Counted from the first letter of the stretch, positions 26,503-41,341 are shown. The stretch: 43,604 nucleotides of DNA from Gemmatimonadota bacterium (GCA_007126575.1 SLBA01000044.1:1-43604), one strand, 5' to 3'. Translations and numbers: made by a program. Notes: a model not told the origin generated them from the letters alone.

Positions 26503-27612
26503 GCGATCACCGAGATCCAGGCGGCGAAGGGGCTGGCGGAGTATGTGAGCTTCGACAACATCGACAAGGCCCCCGAAGAGCGGGAGCGGGGGATCACGAT
26601 TGCGACGGCGCACGTGGAGTACGAGTCGGACAACCGGCACTACGCGCACGTGGACTGCCCGGGACACGCGGACTATGTGAAGAACATGATCACGGGAGCG
26701 GCCCAGATGGATGGGGCGATCCTGGTGGTGAGCGCGGCGGACGGGCCGATGCCGCAGACGCGCGAGCACATTCTGCTGGCGCGGCAGGTGAACGTGCCGC
26801 ACATCGTGGTCTTCCTGAACAAGTGCGACATGGTTGACGACGAGGAGCTGCTGGAGCTGGTGGAGCTCGAGGTTCGGGAGCTGCTGAGCGAGTATGACTT
26901 CCCCGGAGACGACCTGCCGGTGATCAAGGGTTCGGCGCTGAAGGCGCTGGAGTCGGGAGACCCGGAGTCGGAGTGGGGCAAGAAGATCGGTGAACTGATG
27001 GAGGCGATCGACACGGCGATTCCGCAGCCGGAGCGAGACATCGACCAGCCGTTCCTGATGCCGGTGGAGGACATCTTCACGATCACGGGACGAGGGACGG
27101 TGGCGACGGGGCGGATCGAGCGGGGTGTGGTCAACGTGCAGGACGAGGTGGAGCTGGTCGGGCTGGGCGCGACGCCGGGGACGAAGACGGTGGTGACCGG
27201 AGTGGAGATGTTCCGGAAGCTGCTGGACCGCGGAGAGGCGGGCGACAACGTGGGTCTGCTGCTGCGGGGCGTGAAGAAGGACGACGTGGATCGGGGGATG
27301 GTGCTGGCGAAGCCGGGCACGATCAAGCCGCACACGAAGTTCAAGGCGGAGGTGTACATCCTGACGAAGGAAGAGGGAGGCCGCCACACGCCGTTCTTCG
27401 ACGGCTATCGTCCGCAGTTCTACTTCCGGACGACGGACGTGACGGGCTCGGCGCACCTGCCGGAAGGTGTGGAGATGGTGATGCCGGGAGACAACGTGCA
27501 GATGGAGGTGGAGCTGATCAGCCCCATCGCCATGGAGAAGGAGCTGCGCTTCGCGATCCGTGAGGGCGGCCGCACCGTGGGTGCCGGCGTCGTCACCGAG
27601 ATCATCGAGTAG
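26413..27612 (+). CDS. tuf: Elongation factor Tu (first copy)
   Basis: A 399-residue EF-Tu, which carries aminoacyl-tRNA to the ribosome. G1 GHVDHGKTT, switch I RGITI, G3 DCPGHADY and G4 NKCDM are present, with domains 2 and 3 complete to the ITEVEI-like end (VVTEIIE). The start and its leader GAGGAACGAGAGCA are identical to those of the second copy at 43515. Codon choice is striking: from the start to about 27520 Thr is nearly always ACG, Val GTG, Ala GCG and Gly GGG/GGA, while the last 30 codons switch to ACC, GTC, GCC and GGC. It shares a transcript with the four tRNAs upstream. Confidence 0.98.
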   Translation: MAKAKFERTKPHVNVGTIGHVDHGKTTLTAAITEIQAAKGLAEYVSFDNIDKAPEERERGITIATAHVEYESDNRHYAHVDCPGHADYVKNMITGAAQMDGAILVVSAADGPMPQTREHILLARQVNVPHIVVFLNKCDMVDDEELLELVELEVRELLSEYDFPGDDLPVIKGSALKALESGDPESEWGKKIGELMEAIDTAIPQPERDIDQPFLMPVEDIFTITGRGTVATGRIERGVVNVQDEVELVGLGATPGTKTVVTGVEMFRKLLDRGEAGDNVGLLLRGVKKDDVDRGMVLAKPGTIKPHTKFKAEVYILTKEEGGRHTPFFDGYRPQFYFRTTDVTGSAHLPEGVEMVMPGDNVQMEVELISPIAMEKELRFAIREGGRTVGAGVVTEIIE

Positions 27613-27665
27613 ACGATCGCGCCGAAGGGGCCGGGTTCGCCGAGGGGCGGCTCGACCTCGACATG

Positions 27666-27709
27666 ACCTCCCCCGGGCTCCGAAGCGATTCGGAACGCCC
27701 GGGGGAGGT
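27666..27709 (+). terminator. Long hairpin after tuf
   Basis: A 13-bp stem, ACCTCCCCCGGGC (27666-27678) with GCCCGGGGGAGGT (27697-27709), is extended by TCCGAA/TTCGGA around a GCGA tetraloop. No T-run follows, so it may act by pausing, Rho-independent weak termination or 3'-end protection of the tuf message. The 183-base gap to rpmG holds no gene. Confidence 0.65.
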
Positions 27710-27795
27710 TGCCTGTCCCCGGGATTCGCGATCAACAGAGGACGGCCCCCCGACCGAATGGCCGGGGCGCTGATCAATGAGCAGGAGGACATCGG

Positions 27796-27948
27796 ATGGC
27801 TCGGGATCAGATCACCCTCGCGTGCCCGGAATGCGAGGAGCGGAATTACAGCACGAAGAAGAACAAGCGCCTCCATCCCGAGCGGATCGAGCAGCGCAAG
27901 TATTGCCCCAGGTGCCGGACCCACACGGTCCATAAAGAAACCAAGTAA
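27796..27948 (+). CDS. rpmG: 50S ribosomal protein L33, zinc-binding form
   Basis: A 50-residue L33 ([22 protein letters not shown]...). The paired CPEC and CPRC motifs mark the zinc-binding (C+) form. AGGAGG lies seven bases before the ATG. It sits between tuf and secE, a common place in bacteria, and ends nine bases before secE. Confidence 0.95.
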   Translation: MARDQITLACPECEERNYSTKKNKRLHPERIEQRKYCPRCRTHTVHKETK

Positions 27949-27957
27949 GAGGGCCTC

Positions 27958-28164
27958 ATGGTAGATGCAATCAAGCGGACCGGGGAGTTCCTCGAGGAGT
28001 GCTATATCGAGCTGCAGCGGGTCACGTGGCCCGACTGGCCACAGCTCAAGAACGCTACGCTCGTCGTGATCGTCTTCTGCCTGATGGTCTCCCTGGTCAT
28101 CTGGCTCATGGACATGGCTTCCCGGTTCGGGATCGACGTGATCATGGGCCTCTTCGGAGCCTGA
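27958..28164 (+). CDS. secE: Preprotein translocase subunit SecE
   Basis: A 68-residue single-span form of SecE: an amphipathic N-terminal helix ([17 protein letters not shown], with the conserved VTWP) followed by one transmembrane helix ([19 protein letters not shown]). SecE clamps the SecY channel. E. coli SecE has two extra spans; the short form is the usual one elsewhere. GAGGG is four bases before the start. Followed by nusG as in most bacteria. Confidence 0.95.
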   Translation: MVDAIKRTGEFLEECYIELQRVTWPDWPQLKNATLVVIVFCLMVSLVIWLMDMASRFGIDVIMGLFGA

Positions 28165-28172
28165 GGACCCTT

Positions 28173-28718
28173 ATGGCGGACGCCAAGTGGTACGCGGTAC
28201 AGAGCTATTCCGGGCACGAGAACAAAGTCCAGCGCCTCATCGAACGCAAGATCGAGGAGGAAGAGGGCGAGACGCCCGAGGAGAAGGAGATCCAGGCGGT
28301 TCTGGTCCCCACCCAGGAAGTTGTGGAGATCAAGGACGGGAAGCGGGTCACCGTCACCAAGCGGCTCTACCCGGGCTACGTGCTCGTCAAGATGGTCCTG
28401 AACGAGAGGACGCAGCACGCGATCAACACGATCCAGGGGATCATCAAGTTCGTCGCCTCGGGTCCGGAGCCGCAGCCGCTCCGCGAAGAGGAGATGAACA
28501 AGATCCTGGGAATCGAGGTCGAGGGTGCCGAGGATGACGAGGAGGATGTGCCGTTCCACGTGGGGCAGGTGGTGGAGATCACCGCCGGGCCCTTCACCGA
28601 GTTCTCAGGGACGGTCCAGGATGTGTTCCCCGACAAGGGAAAGGTGAAGGTCGAGGTGTCGCTCTTCGGGCGGCCGACCTCGGTGGAGTTGGACTTTACG
28701 CAGCTCGAGGGATTCTAA
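28173..28718 (+). CDS. nusG: Transcription termination/antitermination factor NusG
   Basis: A 181-residue NusG: NGN domain from WYAVQSYSGHENKVQ to about residue 115 (RLYPGYVLVKM), a short acidic linker (EGAEDDEEDV), and a C-terminal KOW domain (FHVGQVVEITAGPFTEFSGTV...GKVKVEVSLFGRPTSVEL). It travels with RNA polymerase and couples to Rho or ribosomal protein S10. ATG 28173 has GAGGA five bases upstream. Confidence 0.96.
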   Translation: MADAKWYAVQSYSGHENKVQRLIERKIEEEEGETPEEKEIQAVLVPTQEVVEIKDGKRVTVTKRLYPGYVLVKMVLNERTQHAINTIQGIIKFVASGPEPQPLREEEMNKILGIEVEGAEDDEEDVPFHVGQVVEITAGPFTEFSGTVQDVFPDKGKVKVEVSLFGRPTSVELDFTQLEGF

Positions 28719-28816
28719 GACACTCCTCCACTGCCGGGGCCCGCACGCGGGTCGGACGGACGGGTGGGGGCTGACGGAACGATCGCCTCATCGGCGAGAA
28801 GCGGGACGGGAAGACT

Positions 28817-29242
28817 ATGGCGAAGAAAGTTACGGGGTTCATCAAGCTGCACGTGCCGGGAGGCCAGGCGAACCCTGCTCCCCCGGTGGGTCCGGCGCTG
28901 GGTCAGCACGGCGTGAACATCATGGAGTTCTGCAAGCAGTTCAACGCGCAGACCCAGCAGCAGGCCGGACTGACGATCCCGGTGGAGATCACCGTGTTCG
29001 CCGACCGCTCCTTCACCTTCATCACGAAGACGCCGCCCGCGGCCGTCCTCCTGAAGAAGGCCGCCGGACTCAGCAAGGCCTCGGGTGTGCCGAACCGCGA
29101 CAAGGTCGCGTCGGTCACGGTCGATCAGTTGAAGGAAATCGCGGAGACCAAGATGGCGGACCTGAATGCCCGTGACGTGGATGCGGCCGTGCGAATGATC
29201 GCCGGTACCGCCCGCTCCATGGGGATTACGGTCGCCGACTGA
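28817..29242 (+). CDS. rplK: 50S ribosomal protein L11
   Basis: A 141-residue L11 ([34 protein letters not shown]), part of the GTPase-associated centre and sensor for stringent response activation. Length is standard. The 98-base gap from nusG holds a small hairpin near the end (TCGCC/GGCGA) but no gene. A long structured gap separates it from rplA. Confidence 0.97.
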   Translation: MAKKVTGFIKLHVPGGQANPAPPVGPALGQHGVNIMEFCKQFNAQTQQQAGLTIPVEITVFADRSFTFITKTPPAAVLLKKAAGLSKASGVPNRDKVASVTVDQLKEIAETKMADLNARDVDAAVRMIAGTARSMGITVAD

Positions 29243-29275
29243 TCCGCGACTGAAGTTGAACCGCCGGAGGGTTCG

Positions 29276-29361
29276 GATGGAGACGCGTCTCCATCGGATC
29301 TTCCGTTCGGGTCGGGGTGCCGAAGGTGGCCTCCGACCACATCCCCCGGAGTGATCCGGGG
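29276..29361 (+). promoter_or_regulatory. Structured spacer between rplK and rplA, possible r-protein operator
   Basis: Three hairpins lie in this 185-base gap. One is a perfect 20-base dyad, GATGGAGACG/CGTCTCCATC (29276-29295), folding as an 8-bp stem with a CGCG loop. The next is TTCGG/CCGAA (29306-29324). The third is CCCCGGA/TCCGGGG (29344-29361) closed by a GTGA tetraloop of the GNRA type. The L11/L1/L10 genes are known to be controlled by L1 or L10 binding to mRNA. Which protein would bind here is not shown by sequence. Confidence 0.5.
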
Positions 29362-29427
29362 CGCCCGCCGAACCACCCGCTGCGAGCCGCCAGGGGTGGG
29401 AGGGTTGAAAAGAACGGCTCGGATATC

Positions 29428-30125
<698 letters not shown>

Positions 30126-30129
<4 letters not shown>

Positions 30130-30659
30130 AGCGCAGCCAGAAGGAACTGTTCATCGAGGAGTTCGCCGACCGAATTCGTTCGGCTCCGGTGTTCTACCTG
30201 ACCGATTTTTCGGGCCTCGACGTCAAGTCGATGACCCGCCTGCGCGACCGCCTGCACGAGGCGGGGGCGGAGTACACGGTGGTCAAGAACCGCCTGGTGG
30301 TCCGGGTGCTCGAGGACATCGATGCCGATTTCCCCGACATCTCGGAGTACCTGAAGGGACCCACGGGTGTCGTGATCGCCGAGTCCGATGTGGTGAGCCC
30401 GGCACGCGCCCTGACCGAATTCGCCAAGGAAAACGGCGACCGCCCGGTCTTCAAGATCGGGGTGATGAGAGAGGCATTGGTCGAGGAGGAGAAGTTCGTC
30501 CGACTCGCCAAGCTCCCGCCCAGGGAGCAGCTCCTCGCGGAGCTCGCGGGGGCACTTGAGGCGCCGATGTCGCTCTTTGCGATGGCGCTGGAGTCGAAGA
30601 TCCAGGAGACCGCAGGTCTTCTGGACGCCCTTCGCGAAAAGAAGTCGGAGGAGGCCTAG
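30126..30659 (+). CDS. rplJ: 50S ribosomal protein L10
   Basis: A 177-residue L10, base of the L7/L12 stalk. N-terminal RNA-binding domain (FYLTDFSGLDVKSMTRLRDRLHEAGAEYTVVKNRLVV) and C-terminal helices that hold L12 dimers. GGAGG is five bases before the ATG. It overlaps rplA by four bases, so the separate L10 leader known from E. coli and Bacillus in front of rplJ cannot exist at its usual place here. Confidence 0.96.
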
Positions 30660-30689
30660 GCCCCCCGAACGTTCAGGAGGTCCGCGAGT

Positions 30690-30718
30690 GGGCGCTCCCG
30701 CAATCGAAGCGGGCGCCC
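30690..30718 (+). promoter_or_regulatory. Hairpin in the rplJ-rplL spacer
   Basis: GGGCG/CGCCC and CCCGC/GCGGG stack into a 10-bp stem with a 2-base bulge and a 7-base loop in the 129-base spacer. It may help set the extra yield of L12 over L10 or be a processing site. Confidence 0.4.
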
Positions 30719-30788
30719 CCGGGCTTCGAAGCACGATGTACGCCCAACCCCGGCAAATGAGACCGGAAACCAAGGAGAAATCAGGATC

Positions 30789-31160
30789 ATGGCAATCAAC
30801 CAGGAAGAACTCCTCGAGACCATTGGCAGCATGACTGTGCTCGAGCTCTCCGAGTTCGTGGATGCCTTCAAGGAGAAGTTCAACGTCACGGCCGTCGCTG
30901 CGGCCGCCCCGGCCGCGGCCGCGGGTGTGGCCGAAGTCGCCGAAGAGAAAGACGAGTTCGACGTCATCCTCGAGGGCGCCGGTGACAAGAAGATTCAGGT
31001 CATCAAGGTCGTTCGCGAGGTGACCAGCCTCGGACTCAAGGAGGCCAAGGATCTCGTCGAAAGCGCCCCCGCGGCCGTCAAGGAAGCGGTGTCGAAGGAC
31101 GAGGCGGAGCAGATCAAGGCCAAGCTCGAAGAGCAGGGCGCAAAGGTCTCTCTGAAGTAA
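30789..31160 (+). CDS. rplL: 50S ribosomal protein L7/L12
   Basis: A 123-residue L12: N-terminal dimerisation helices ([26 protein letters not shown]), an Ala/Pro-rich hinge, and the factor-binding C-terminal domain ([36 protein letters not shown], read in parts). AAGGAGA lies ten bases before the ATG. Multiple copies bind L10. Confidence 0.97.
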   Translation: MAINQEELLETIGSMTVLELSEFVDAFKEKFNVTAVAAAAPAAAAGVAEVAEEKDEFDVILEGAGDKKIQVIKVVREVTSLGLKEAKDLVESAPAAVKEAVSKDEAEQIKAKLEEQGAKVSLK

Positions 31161-31181
31161 GTTCGGGAGCTTTTCCCGACG

Positions 31182-31306
31182 CCCGGGGTCCAAGAACCCG
31201 GGTCCGGGGTGACTCGGAGGGGTCGCTGCGGCGGCCCCTCCGGCCCTCCGGAACTACAGTCCGATCTTCGCTGATCCCCGGCGCCGTTCTTGGCGTGGCG
31301 GGGATC
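31182..31306 (+). promoter_or_regulatory. Three strong hairpins between rplL and rpoB
   Basis: CCCGGG-G-T/ACCCGGG (31182-31202, one bulge), CGGAGGGG/CCCCTCCG (31215-31242, 12-base loop), and GATCCCCG/CGGGGATC (31273-31306) with an inner CGCC/GGCG stem. None is followed by a T-run. In E. coli the same place holds an attenuator and an RNase III site that lower rpoBC relative to ribosomal genes; the same role is inferred. Confidence 0.55.
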
Positions 31307-31380
31307 TCGGCGCTTGATCGAAATCGATGAATCACGTTCCCGGATGCTCTCTCGAGCTCCGGTTCGAGAAGGGGGACCCG

Positions 31381-35586
<4,206 letters not shown>

Positions 35587-35609
35587 TCCGAGATCCACCG
35601 GTGGTCCGG

Positions 35610-35627
35610 CCGACCCTCGACGGTCGG
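35610..35627 (+). promoter_or_regulatory. Hairpin in the rpoB-rpoC spacer
   Basis: CCGACC (35610-35615) pairs with GGTCGG (35622-35627) around a six-base loop in the 102-base spacer. No T-run; likely a pausing or processing structure. Confidence 0.35.
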
Positions 35628-35688
35628 TCGGATCACCGATGATCGCATCCGCCGTACGACACGAACCCGCAATCCGGGATTCCAACGC

Positions 35689-38600
35689 ATGATCGATTTT
35701 CCCCGGTCCCGAGAGACCCGAAGCTCAGATTTCGACTACATCCAGATCCGGATCGCATCCGCCGATGAGATCCGGTCCTGGTCCTACGGCGAGGTGGTGA
35801 AGCCCGAGACCATCAACTATCGCTCGTTCAAGCCCGAGAAAGACGGGTTGTTCTGCGAGCGTATCTTCGGACCCGTGAAGGACTGGGAGTGCCACTGCGG
35901 GAAGTTCAAGCGGATTCGCTTCCGCGGGCATGTCTGTGACCGCTGCGGCGTCGAGGTGACGTTGTCGAAGGTCCGGCGTGAGCGGATGGGGCACATCGAG
36001 CTGGCCGTGCCGGTCTGCCACATCTGGTTCTTCAAGACGCTGCCTTCCCAGCTGGGCTACCTGGTCGGAATGTCGCTGCGCGACCTCGAGAAGGTGATCT
36101 ACTACGCCAATTACGTGGTGGTGAACCCCGGCAAGCAGGACCTGGAGTATCTCGACCTCCTGGACGAGGACGAGTACTACGATCTTCGCGCCAAGGCACG
36201 CGACGAGGGAGACGAGGCCTTCAAGGCCGAGATCGGCGCCGAGGCCGTCCGGATCCTCCTGAAGGAGCTGGACACCCCCGAGCGGGCCGTCATCTACAAG
36301 AACTCCGACGGCAAGGGCCTCGACCGGCTGGCCGAGTGGCTCCGGCACGAGATCAAGACCGAGACCTCGCAGCACCGGAAGAAGAAGAAGCTCAAGCGGC
36401 TCAAGGTCGTCGATGCGCTCCGCAACTCCGGACAGACTCCCGACGGACGCAACCGTCCGGAGTGGATGGTCATGGATGTCGTCCCGGTCATTCCTCCCGA
36501 CCTGCGGCCCCTCGTGCCGCTCGACGGTGGACGGTTCGCGACCTCGGACCTCAACGACCTCTACCGCCGGGTCATCAATCGGAACAACCGCCTCAAGAAG
36601 CTCATCGAGATGCGGGCACCGGAAGTGATCCTGCGCAACGAGAAGCGGATGCTTCAGGAGGCCGTGGACGCCCTCTTCGACAACGGACGCCGCTCGAAGG
36701 CGATCCGGGGTCGGGGCAAGCGGCCGCTGAAGTCCCTTTCGGACATGCTGAAGGGGAAGCAGGGACGGTTCCGCCAGAACCTGCTCGGAAAGCGGGTGGA
36801 CTACTCGGGACGTTCGGTGATCGTGGTGGGTCCGGAGCTTCGGCTGCATCAGTGCGGCCTGCCCAAGGCGATGGCGGTGGAGCTCTTCAAGCCCTTCATC
36901 ATCCACGAGCTGGAGCGACGCGGTGAGGCCGAGACGGTCAAGCGGGCGAAGAAGATCGTCGAGAAGGACGAACCGAAGGTCTACGAGGTGCTCGAGGATA
37001 TCATCCGGGACCACCCCGTGCTCCTGAACCGGGCCCCGACCCTCCACCGACTCGGCATCCAGGCCTTCGAGCCCGTGCTCGTCGAGGGGAAGGCGATCCG
37101 GGTGCATCCTCTCGTTTGTGCGGCCTTCAACGCCGACTTCGACGGGGACCAGATGGCGGTCCACCTGCCCCTCTCCTTCGAGGCGCAGCTGGAAGCCCGC
37201 GTGCTGATGCTCTCGTCGAACAACATCCTTCTGCCGTCGAACGGACGCCCGGTGGCCTCGCCGACCCAGGACATGGTCATCGGCGCGTTCTATCTGACTA
37301 AGGCGCCGCAGGCGATCCAGACCCTCGAGAAGGTGGTCGCGGATGCCGGGGTGGGGAAATCCGCCCGGGCCCGTGCCGAGACCGAGCTCTCTGACCTGTT
37401 CAAGGACGCACCCTACTTTGGAGCGTACGCGCAGGCCGAAGAGGTGGTCGCCAACGAGCGGATGACCTTCCACGACCTCTGTCACTACTGGGTGGACCGA
37501 CATGTCCGTCCCGGCGAAGAGGTGGTGCGCCCCGGACGGTGGGTTCGCACCACCGTCGGCCGGCTCCTCTTCAACTCGATCATCCCCGACGAGATCGGAT
37601 ACCGGAACTACACCTTCGGGAAGCGGGAGCTCGGGGACCTCATCTTCGAGTGCTTCACCGGAGTCGGGCTGGGTCGGACGACCGAGTTCCTCGACGGGCT
37701 CAAGGACTTCGGGTTCCGATATGCCACGATGGGTGGTCTCAGCGTCGGGATCGAGGACATGGAGATCCCGCCCGAGAAGCTCGAGATCCTGCGCGATGCC
37801 GAGGAGCAGGTTAACCGGTTCCAGAAGGCCTATTCCGCCGGGTTCATCTCGAATGGCGAGCGGTACAACAAGGTGATCGACACCTGGACGCACGCCAACA
37901 ACGACGTGGCGGACGCGATGGTCCGGCGCCTCGAGAAGTCCAAGGACGGCTTCAACCCCGTCTACATGATGATGATCTCGGGAGCGCGGGGTAACCGCGA
38001 CCAGATGCGCCAGCTCGCCGGAATGCGTGGGCTGATGGCCAAGCCGCAGAAGAAGCTCACCGGAGGGATCGGGGAGATCATCGAATCGCCCATCCGGTCC
38101 AACTTCCGCGAGGGGCTGAGCGTGGTCGAGTACTTCATTTCGACCCACGGAGCCCGGAAGGGCCTCGCCGACACCGCGCTGAAGACGGCCGATGCCGGAT
38201 ACCTGACCCGCCGCCTGGTCGATGTCGCCCAGGACGTGACGGTCACCGAGGAGGATTGCGGCACCATCCTGGGGCTCGAGATGACGGCGCTGAAGGAAGG
38301 CGAGGACATCATCGAGCCGCTCAAGGACCGGATCGTCGGAAATGTGGCGCTCGAGGACGTGGTGGATCCGCTCGACGGCGAGATGATCGTCGAGGCCGCC
38401 AACCTGATCACGGAGGCGGCGGCCGATTCGATCGAGGAGGCCGGCATCCAGGCCGTGCGTATCCGCTCCGTCCTCACCTGTGAGGCGCGTCGGGGCGTAT
38501 GTCAGACCTGCTACGGACGCAACCTCGCCACGATGGGCCCGGTCGATATCGGGGAGGCGGTCGGGATTCTCGCCGCCCAGTCGATCGGTGAGCCGGGTAC

Positions 38601-39999
38601 GCAGCTCACGCTGCGGACCTTCCACATCGGAGGAACGGCCTCCCGCATCGCCGCCCAGACGCAGCGCAAGTCCAAGATGGACGGCATCATCGCGCTCGAG
38701 CGGGTGACGACGGTCGAGACGCCGGACGAGAAGACCGTGGTCAACTCGAGGGAAGGAGAAATCCTCCTCAAGTCCGCGACCGGCCAGATCCGGAGTCGTC
38801 TGCAGGTGCCCTACGGGGCGACCCTGCTCGTCACCGAGGGCCAGGAGATCGAAGCCGGGGACCTGCTCTTCAGCTGGGACCCCTACTCCGAGCCGATCGT
38901 GGCCGACTCCATCGGGACCGTGCGCTTCGTCGACATCGTCGAGGACCAGACGATGCGCGAGGAGCTCGACGAGTCGACCGGCCGTCGCCAGATGGTGATC
39001 ACCGAGGACCGCAACAAGAAGCTGCATCCCACGATTCAGCTCCTGGCCAAGGGCAAGGGCGGCGAGAAGCTGAAGGAGTTCATCGTCCCGGTCGGTGCCC
39101 AGCTGATGGTGAAGGACGGCGCGGAGGTCCAGCCCGGTGACCATCTGGCGAAGATCAGCCGCGAGGTCTACAAGACCCGCGACATCACCGGGGGTCTGCC
39201 CCGGGTGGCCGAACTCTTCGAGGCCCGGCGCCCGAAGGATCCCGCCGTGATCACCGAGATCGACGGACGGGTCAGCTTCGGCGACATCAAGCGAGGCAAG
39301 CGCGAGGTGCTCATCACCCCGGAGACGGGCCCGGAGCGCACCTACGACGTCCCGGTCGGAAAGCACATGCGTGTGCACGAAGGGGACCAGGTGCGGGCGG
39401 GTGACCGCCTTTCGGAGGGGCCGATCAACCCCCACGACATTCTGCGGATCAAGGGCCCGAGGGCGGTGCAGGAGTACCTGCTCAACGAGATCCAGGAGGT
39501 CTACCGACTTCAGGGTGTGAAGATCAACGACAAGCACATCGGTGTGATCGTGCGTCAGATGCTCCAGAAGGTGCGGATCATCGACCCTGGTGAGACCGAT
39601 CTTCTCGAGGGTGAGCATTCGGACCGCGTGGAGTTCCGCGAGGTCAACCAGAAGGCGCTGCAGGAGGGCCGCAAGCCGGCCCGGTCCGAGCCGCTCCTGC
39701 TGGGCATCACGAAGGCCAGCCTCACCACGGAGTCCTTCATCTCGGCCGCCTCCTTCCAGGAGACGACCCGAGTGCTGACCGACGCCGCGGTGCGCGGTGC
39801 GCGGGACGACCTGAAGGGCCTGAAGGAGAACATCATCATCGGACACCTGATTCCCGCGGGGACCGGGGTCCACCGGTACTCCGACATCGAGTTCATGGTG
39901 GAGGAGTCCTTCTACGACGAGGAGATCGTTCCGCTCAGCGAGCCGGCCGGACTCATCCCGGGGCTCGAGGCTCCGCAGGAAGAGCCCGCGATCGACTGA
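35689..39999 (+). CDS. rpoC: DNA-directed RNA polymerase subunit beta'
   Basis: A 1436-residue beta' subunit. The N-terminal zinc site is C68, C70, C83, C86; the catalytic Mg site [12 protein letters not shown] has D483, D485 and D487; the second zinc region [15 protein letters not shown] lies in the later third; the trigger-loop area ([53 protein letters not shown], in parts) is normal. The C-terminus [14 protein letters not shown]...[13 protein letters not shown] is standard. No start codon upstream fits better, though the ribosome binding site is weak. The last gene of this transcript; a terminator follows. Confidence 0.98.
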   Translation: MIDFPRSRETRSSDFDYIQIRIASADEIRSWSYGEVVKPETINYRSFKPEKDGLFCERIFGPVKDWECHCGKFKRIRFRGHVCDRCGVEVTLSKVRRERMGHIELAVPVCHIWFFKTLPSQLGYLVGMSLRDLEKVIYYANYVVVNPGKQDLEYLDLLDEDEYYDLRAKARDEGDEAFKAEIGAEAVRILLKELDTPERAVIYKNSDGKGLDRLAEWLRHEIKTETSQHRKKKKLKRLKVVDALRNSGQTPDGRNRPEWMVMDVVPVIPPDLRPLVPLDGGRFATSDLNDLYRRVINRNNRLKKLIEMRAPEVILRNEKRMLQEAVDALFDNGRRSKAIRGRGKRPLKSLSDMLKGKQGRFRQNLLGKRVDYSGRSVIVVGPELRLHQCGLPKAMAVELFKPFIIHELERRGEAETVKRAKKIVEKDEPKVYEVLEDIIRDHPVLLNRAPTLHRLGIQAFEPVLVEGKAIRVHPLVCAAFNADFDGDQMAVHLPLSFEAQLEARVLMLSSNNILLPSNGRPVASPTQDMVIGAFYLTKAPQAIQTLEKVVADAGVGKSARARAETELSDLFKDAPYFGAYAQAEEVVANERMTFHDLCHYWVDRHVRPGEEVVRPGRWVRTTVGRLLFNSIIPDEIGYRNYTFGKRELGDLIFECFTGVGLGRTTEFLDGLKDFGFRYATMGGLSVGIEDMEIPPEKLEILRDAEEQVNRFQKAYSAGFISNGERYNKVIDTWTHANNDVADAMVRRLEKSKDGFNPVYMMMISGARGNRDQMRQLAGMRGLMAKPQKKLTGGIGEIIESPIRSNFREGLSVVEYFISTHGARKGLADTALKTADAGYLTRRLVDVAQDVTVTEEDCGTILGLEMTALKEGEDIIEPLKDRIVGNVALEDVVDPLDGEMIVEAANLITEAAADSIEEAGIQAVRIRSVLTCEARRGVCQTCYGRNLATMGPVDIGEAVGILAAQSIGEPGTQLTLRTFHIGGTASRIAAQTQRKSKMDGIIALERVTTVETPDEKTVVNSREGEILLKSATGQIRSRLQVPYGATLLVTEGQEIEAGDLLFSWDPYSEPIVADSIGTVRFVDIVEDQTMREELDESTGRRQMVITEDRNKKLHPTIQLLAKGKGGEKLKEFIVPVGAQLMVKDGAEVQPGDHLAKISREVYKTRDITGGLPRVAELFEARRPKDPAVITEIDGRVSFGDIKRGKREVLITPETGPERTYDVPVGKHMRVHEGDQVRAGDRLSEGPINPHDILRIKGPRAVQEYLLNEIQEVYRLQGVKINDKHIGVIVRQMLQKVRIIDPGETDLLEGEHSDRVEFREVNQKALQEGRKPARSEPLLLGITKASLTTESFISAASFQETTRVLTDAAVRGARDDLKGLKENIIIGHLIPAGTGVHRYSDIEFMVEESFYDEEIVPLSEPAGLIPGLEAPQEEPAID

Positions 40000-40033
40000 G
40001 TAGAGCGGGTCCGGGGGAGCTGTCGATGAAGGC

Positions 40034-40067
40034 GGAGGGGGTGGCAGGGGAGCCGCCCCCTCCGTTT
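40034..40067 (+). terminator. Terminator after rpoC
   Basis: GGAGGGGGTGGC (40034-40045) pairs with GCCGCCCCCTCC (40052-40063), a 12-bp stem with one G-T pair and a six-base loop, followed by GTTT. It separates the rpoBC transcript from the rpsL promoter. Confidence 0.7.
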
Positions 40068-40113
40068 GCGTCTGGCCGGAAGGGTCAGGCGCGGAAAACA
40101 GGGGTGGTGGGCG

Positions 40114-40142
40114 TTGACATGGGCCCGCCCCGCCTATACCTT
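40114..40142 (+). promoter_or_regulatory. Promoter of the rpsL-rpsG(-fusA-tuf) operon
   Basis: TTGACA (40114-40119) is a perfect -35; 17 bases later stands TACCTT (40137-40142), with TATACC overlapping it at 15 bases. The start would be near 40148-40150, giving a leader of about 125 nt. Confidence 0.75.
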
Positions 40143-40144
40143 AC

Positions 40145-40251
40145 TCAGTCTCTGTCAGGAACGCCTCGATTCGCATCGTTCTCGGTGCGGGTCGCTCCTG
40201 ACTGAAGACAGGTTTCCGCGCTGCGGCGGGTGATCGCTGGCGCGGTTTTTT
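40145..40251 (+). promoter_or_regulatory. Structured rpsL leader, putative attenuator
   Basis: GTCAGGA (40154-40160) pairs with TCCTGAC (40196-40202), enclosing a hairpin CGCATCG/CGGTGCG (40172-40189, TTCT loop). Competing pairs exist: TCAGTC (40145-40150) with GACTGA (40200-40205), and CTGTC (40152-40156) with GACAG (40207-40211). A terminator hairpin follows before the rpsL ribosome binding site. Overlapping partners suggest alternative folds. Confidence 0.6.
40216..40251 (+). terminator. Terminator hairpin inside the rpsL leader
   Basis: CCGCGC (40216-40221) pairs with GCGCGG (40240-40245), with an inner GCG/CGC stem, followed directly by six T (40246-40251). It lies between promoter and start codon, 22 bases before the rpsL ATG. 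Confidence 0.72.
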
Positions 40252-40273
40252 GACCCAAGGGATGTGAGTTTCG

Positions 40274-40648
<375 letters not shown>

Positions 40649-40663
40649 CAAGGAACCCGATAG

Positions 40664-41134
40664 ATGAGCCGTCGAACGAGAGCAGACCATCGCAAGGAAG
40701 TGGGCGATCCGAAGTACGATTCGCCCGTGGCCGCGAAATTCATCAACCGTCTCATGGTGGACGGAAAGAAGTCCACGGCGGAAGGCATTTTCTACAACGC
40801 TCTGGATGTGATCGAGGAGAAGACCGGGCAGCCCGGTCTGCAGGTCTTCAACCAGGCGGTTCAGAACGCGAAGCCGGCACTCGAGGTGAAGAGCCGACGG
40901 GTCGGTGGTGCGACGTACCAGGTTCCGATCGAAGTGCGACCCGAGCGCCGGACCGCCCTGTCGATCAAGTGGCTGGTCGGGTTCGCCCGCCAGCGCAACG
41001 AGAAGACGATGGGCGAGCGGCTGGCCACAGAGCTGATGTCCGCTTCGCGCAACGAGGGTTCGACGATCAAGAAAAAGGAAGACACGCATCGTATGGCTGA
41101 CGCGAACAAGGCTTTCGCTCACTATCGCTGGTAG
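40664..41134 (+). CDS. rpsG: 30S ribosomal protein S7
   Basis: A 156-residue S7, primary binder of the 16S rRNA 3' domain. Start [39 protein letters not shown] (in parts) and [17 protein letters not shown] are typical. AAGGA lies nine bases before the ATG. A 207-base structured gap follows before fusA. Confidence 0.98.
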   Translation: MSRRTRADHRKEVGDPKYDSPVAAKFINRLMVDGKKSTAEGIFYNALDVIEEKTGQPGLQVFNQAVQNAKPALEVKSRRVGGATYQVPIEVRPERRTALSIKWLVGFARQRNEKTMGERLATELMSASRNEGSTIKKKEDTHRMADANKAFAHYRW

Positions 41135-41151
41135 TTCTTCCGCATCCCGCT

Positions 41152-41273
41152 GGCGCGAGTCGCGCCGATAGCGGCGGAAGTCCGGGTGCCTCCGGACTCC
41201 GGGAGAGCGCGGGCGGGCTGGTGGCCGCGAAGATGACGGCTACGGCGGTAAGTCCGCGCGCGCTCTTTTTTTT
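41152..41273 (+). promoter_or_regulatory. Structured rpsG-fusA spacer ending in a terminator
   Basis: Hairpin 1 is GGCGCG/CGCGCC (41152-41166, three-base loop). Hairpin 2 is GTCCGG/CCGGAC (41180-41197). Hairpin 3 pairs AGAGCGCG (41204-41211) with CGCGCTCT (41259-41266) over a 47-base loop and runs into eight T (41266-41273). I find no convincing promoter in the remaining 68 bases before fusA. Confidence 0.6.
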
Positions 41274-41341
41274 GGGCCTGCACAATACGGTGCGGTCACA
41301 ACACGACTGACGCAGTTCCGGTTTAACGAGGGAATAGATCA

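Noticed and set aside
31327-31380. ATG 31327 as the rpoB start
   Set aside because: No ribosome binding site precedes it and the extra 18 residues are unlike rpoB N-termini; kept only as an alternative.
35725-39873. A 1382-codon minus-strand open frame antisense to rpoC
   Set aside because: High GC3 in rpoC removes stops from the antisense frame; the product has no recognisable domain and is full of Arg, His, Asp and Leu runs.
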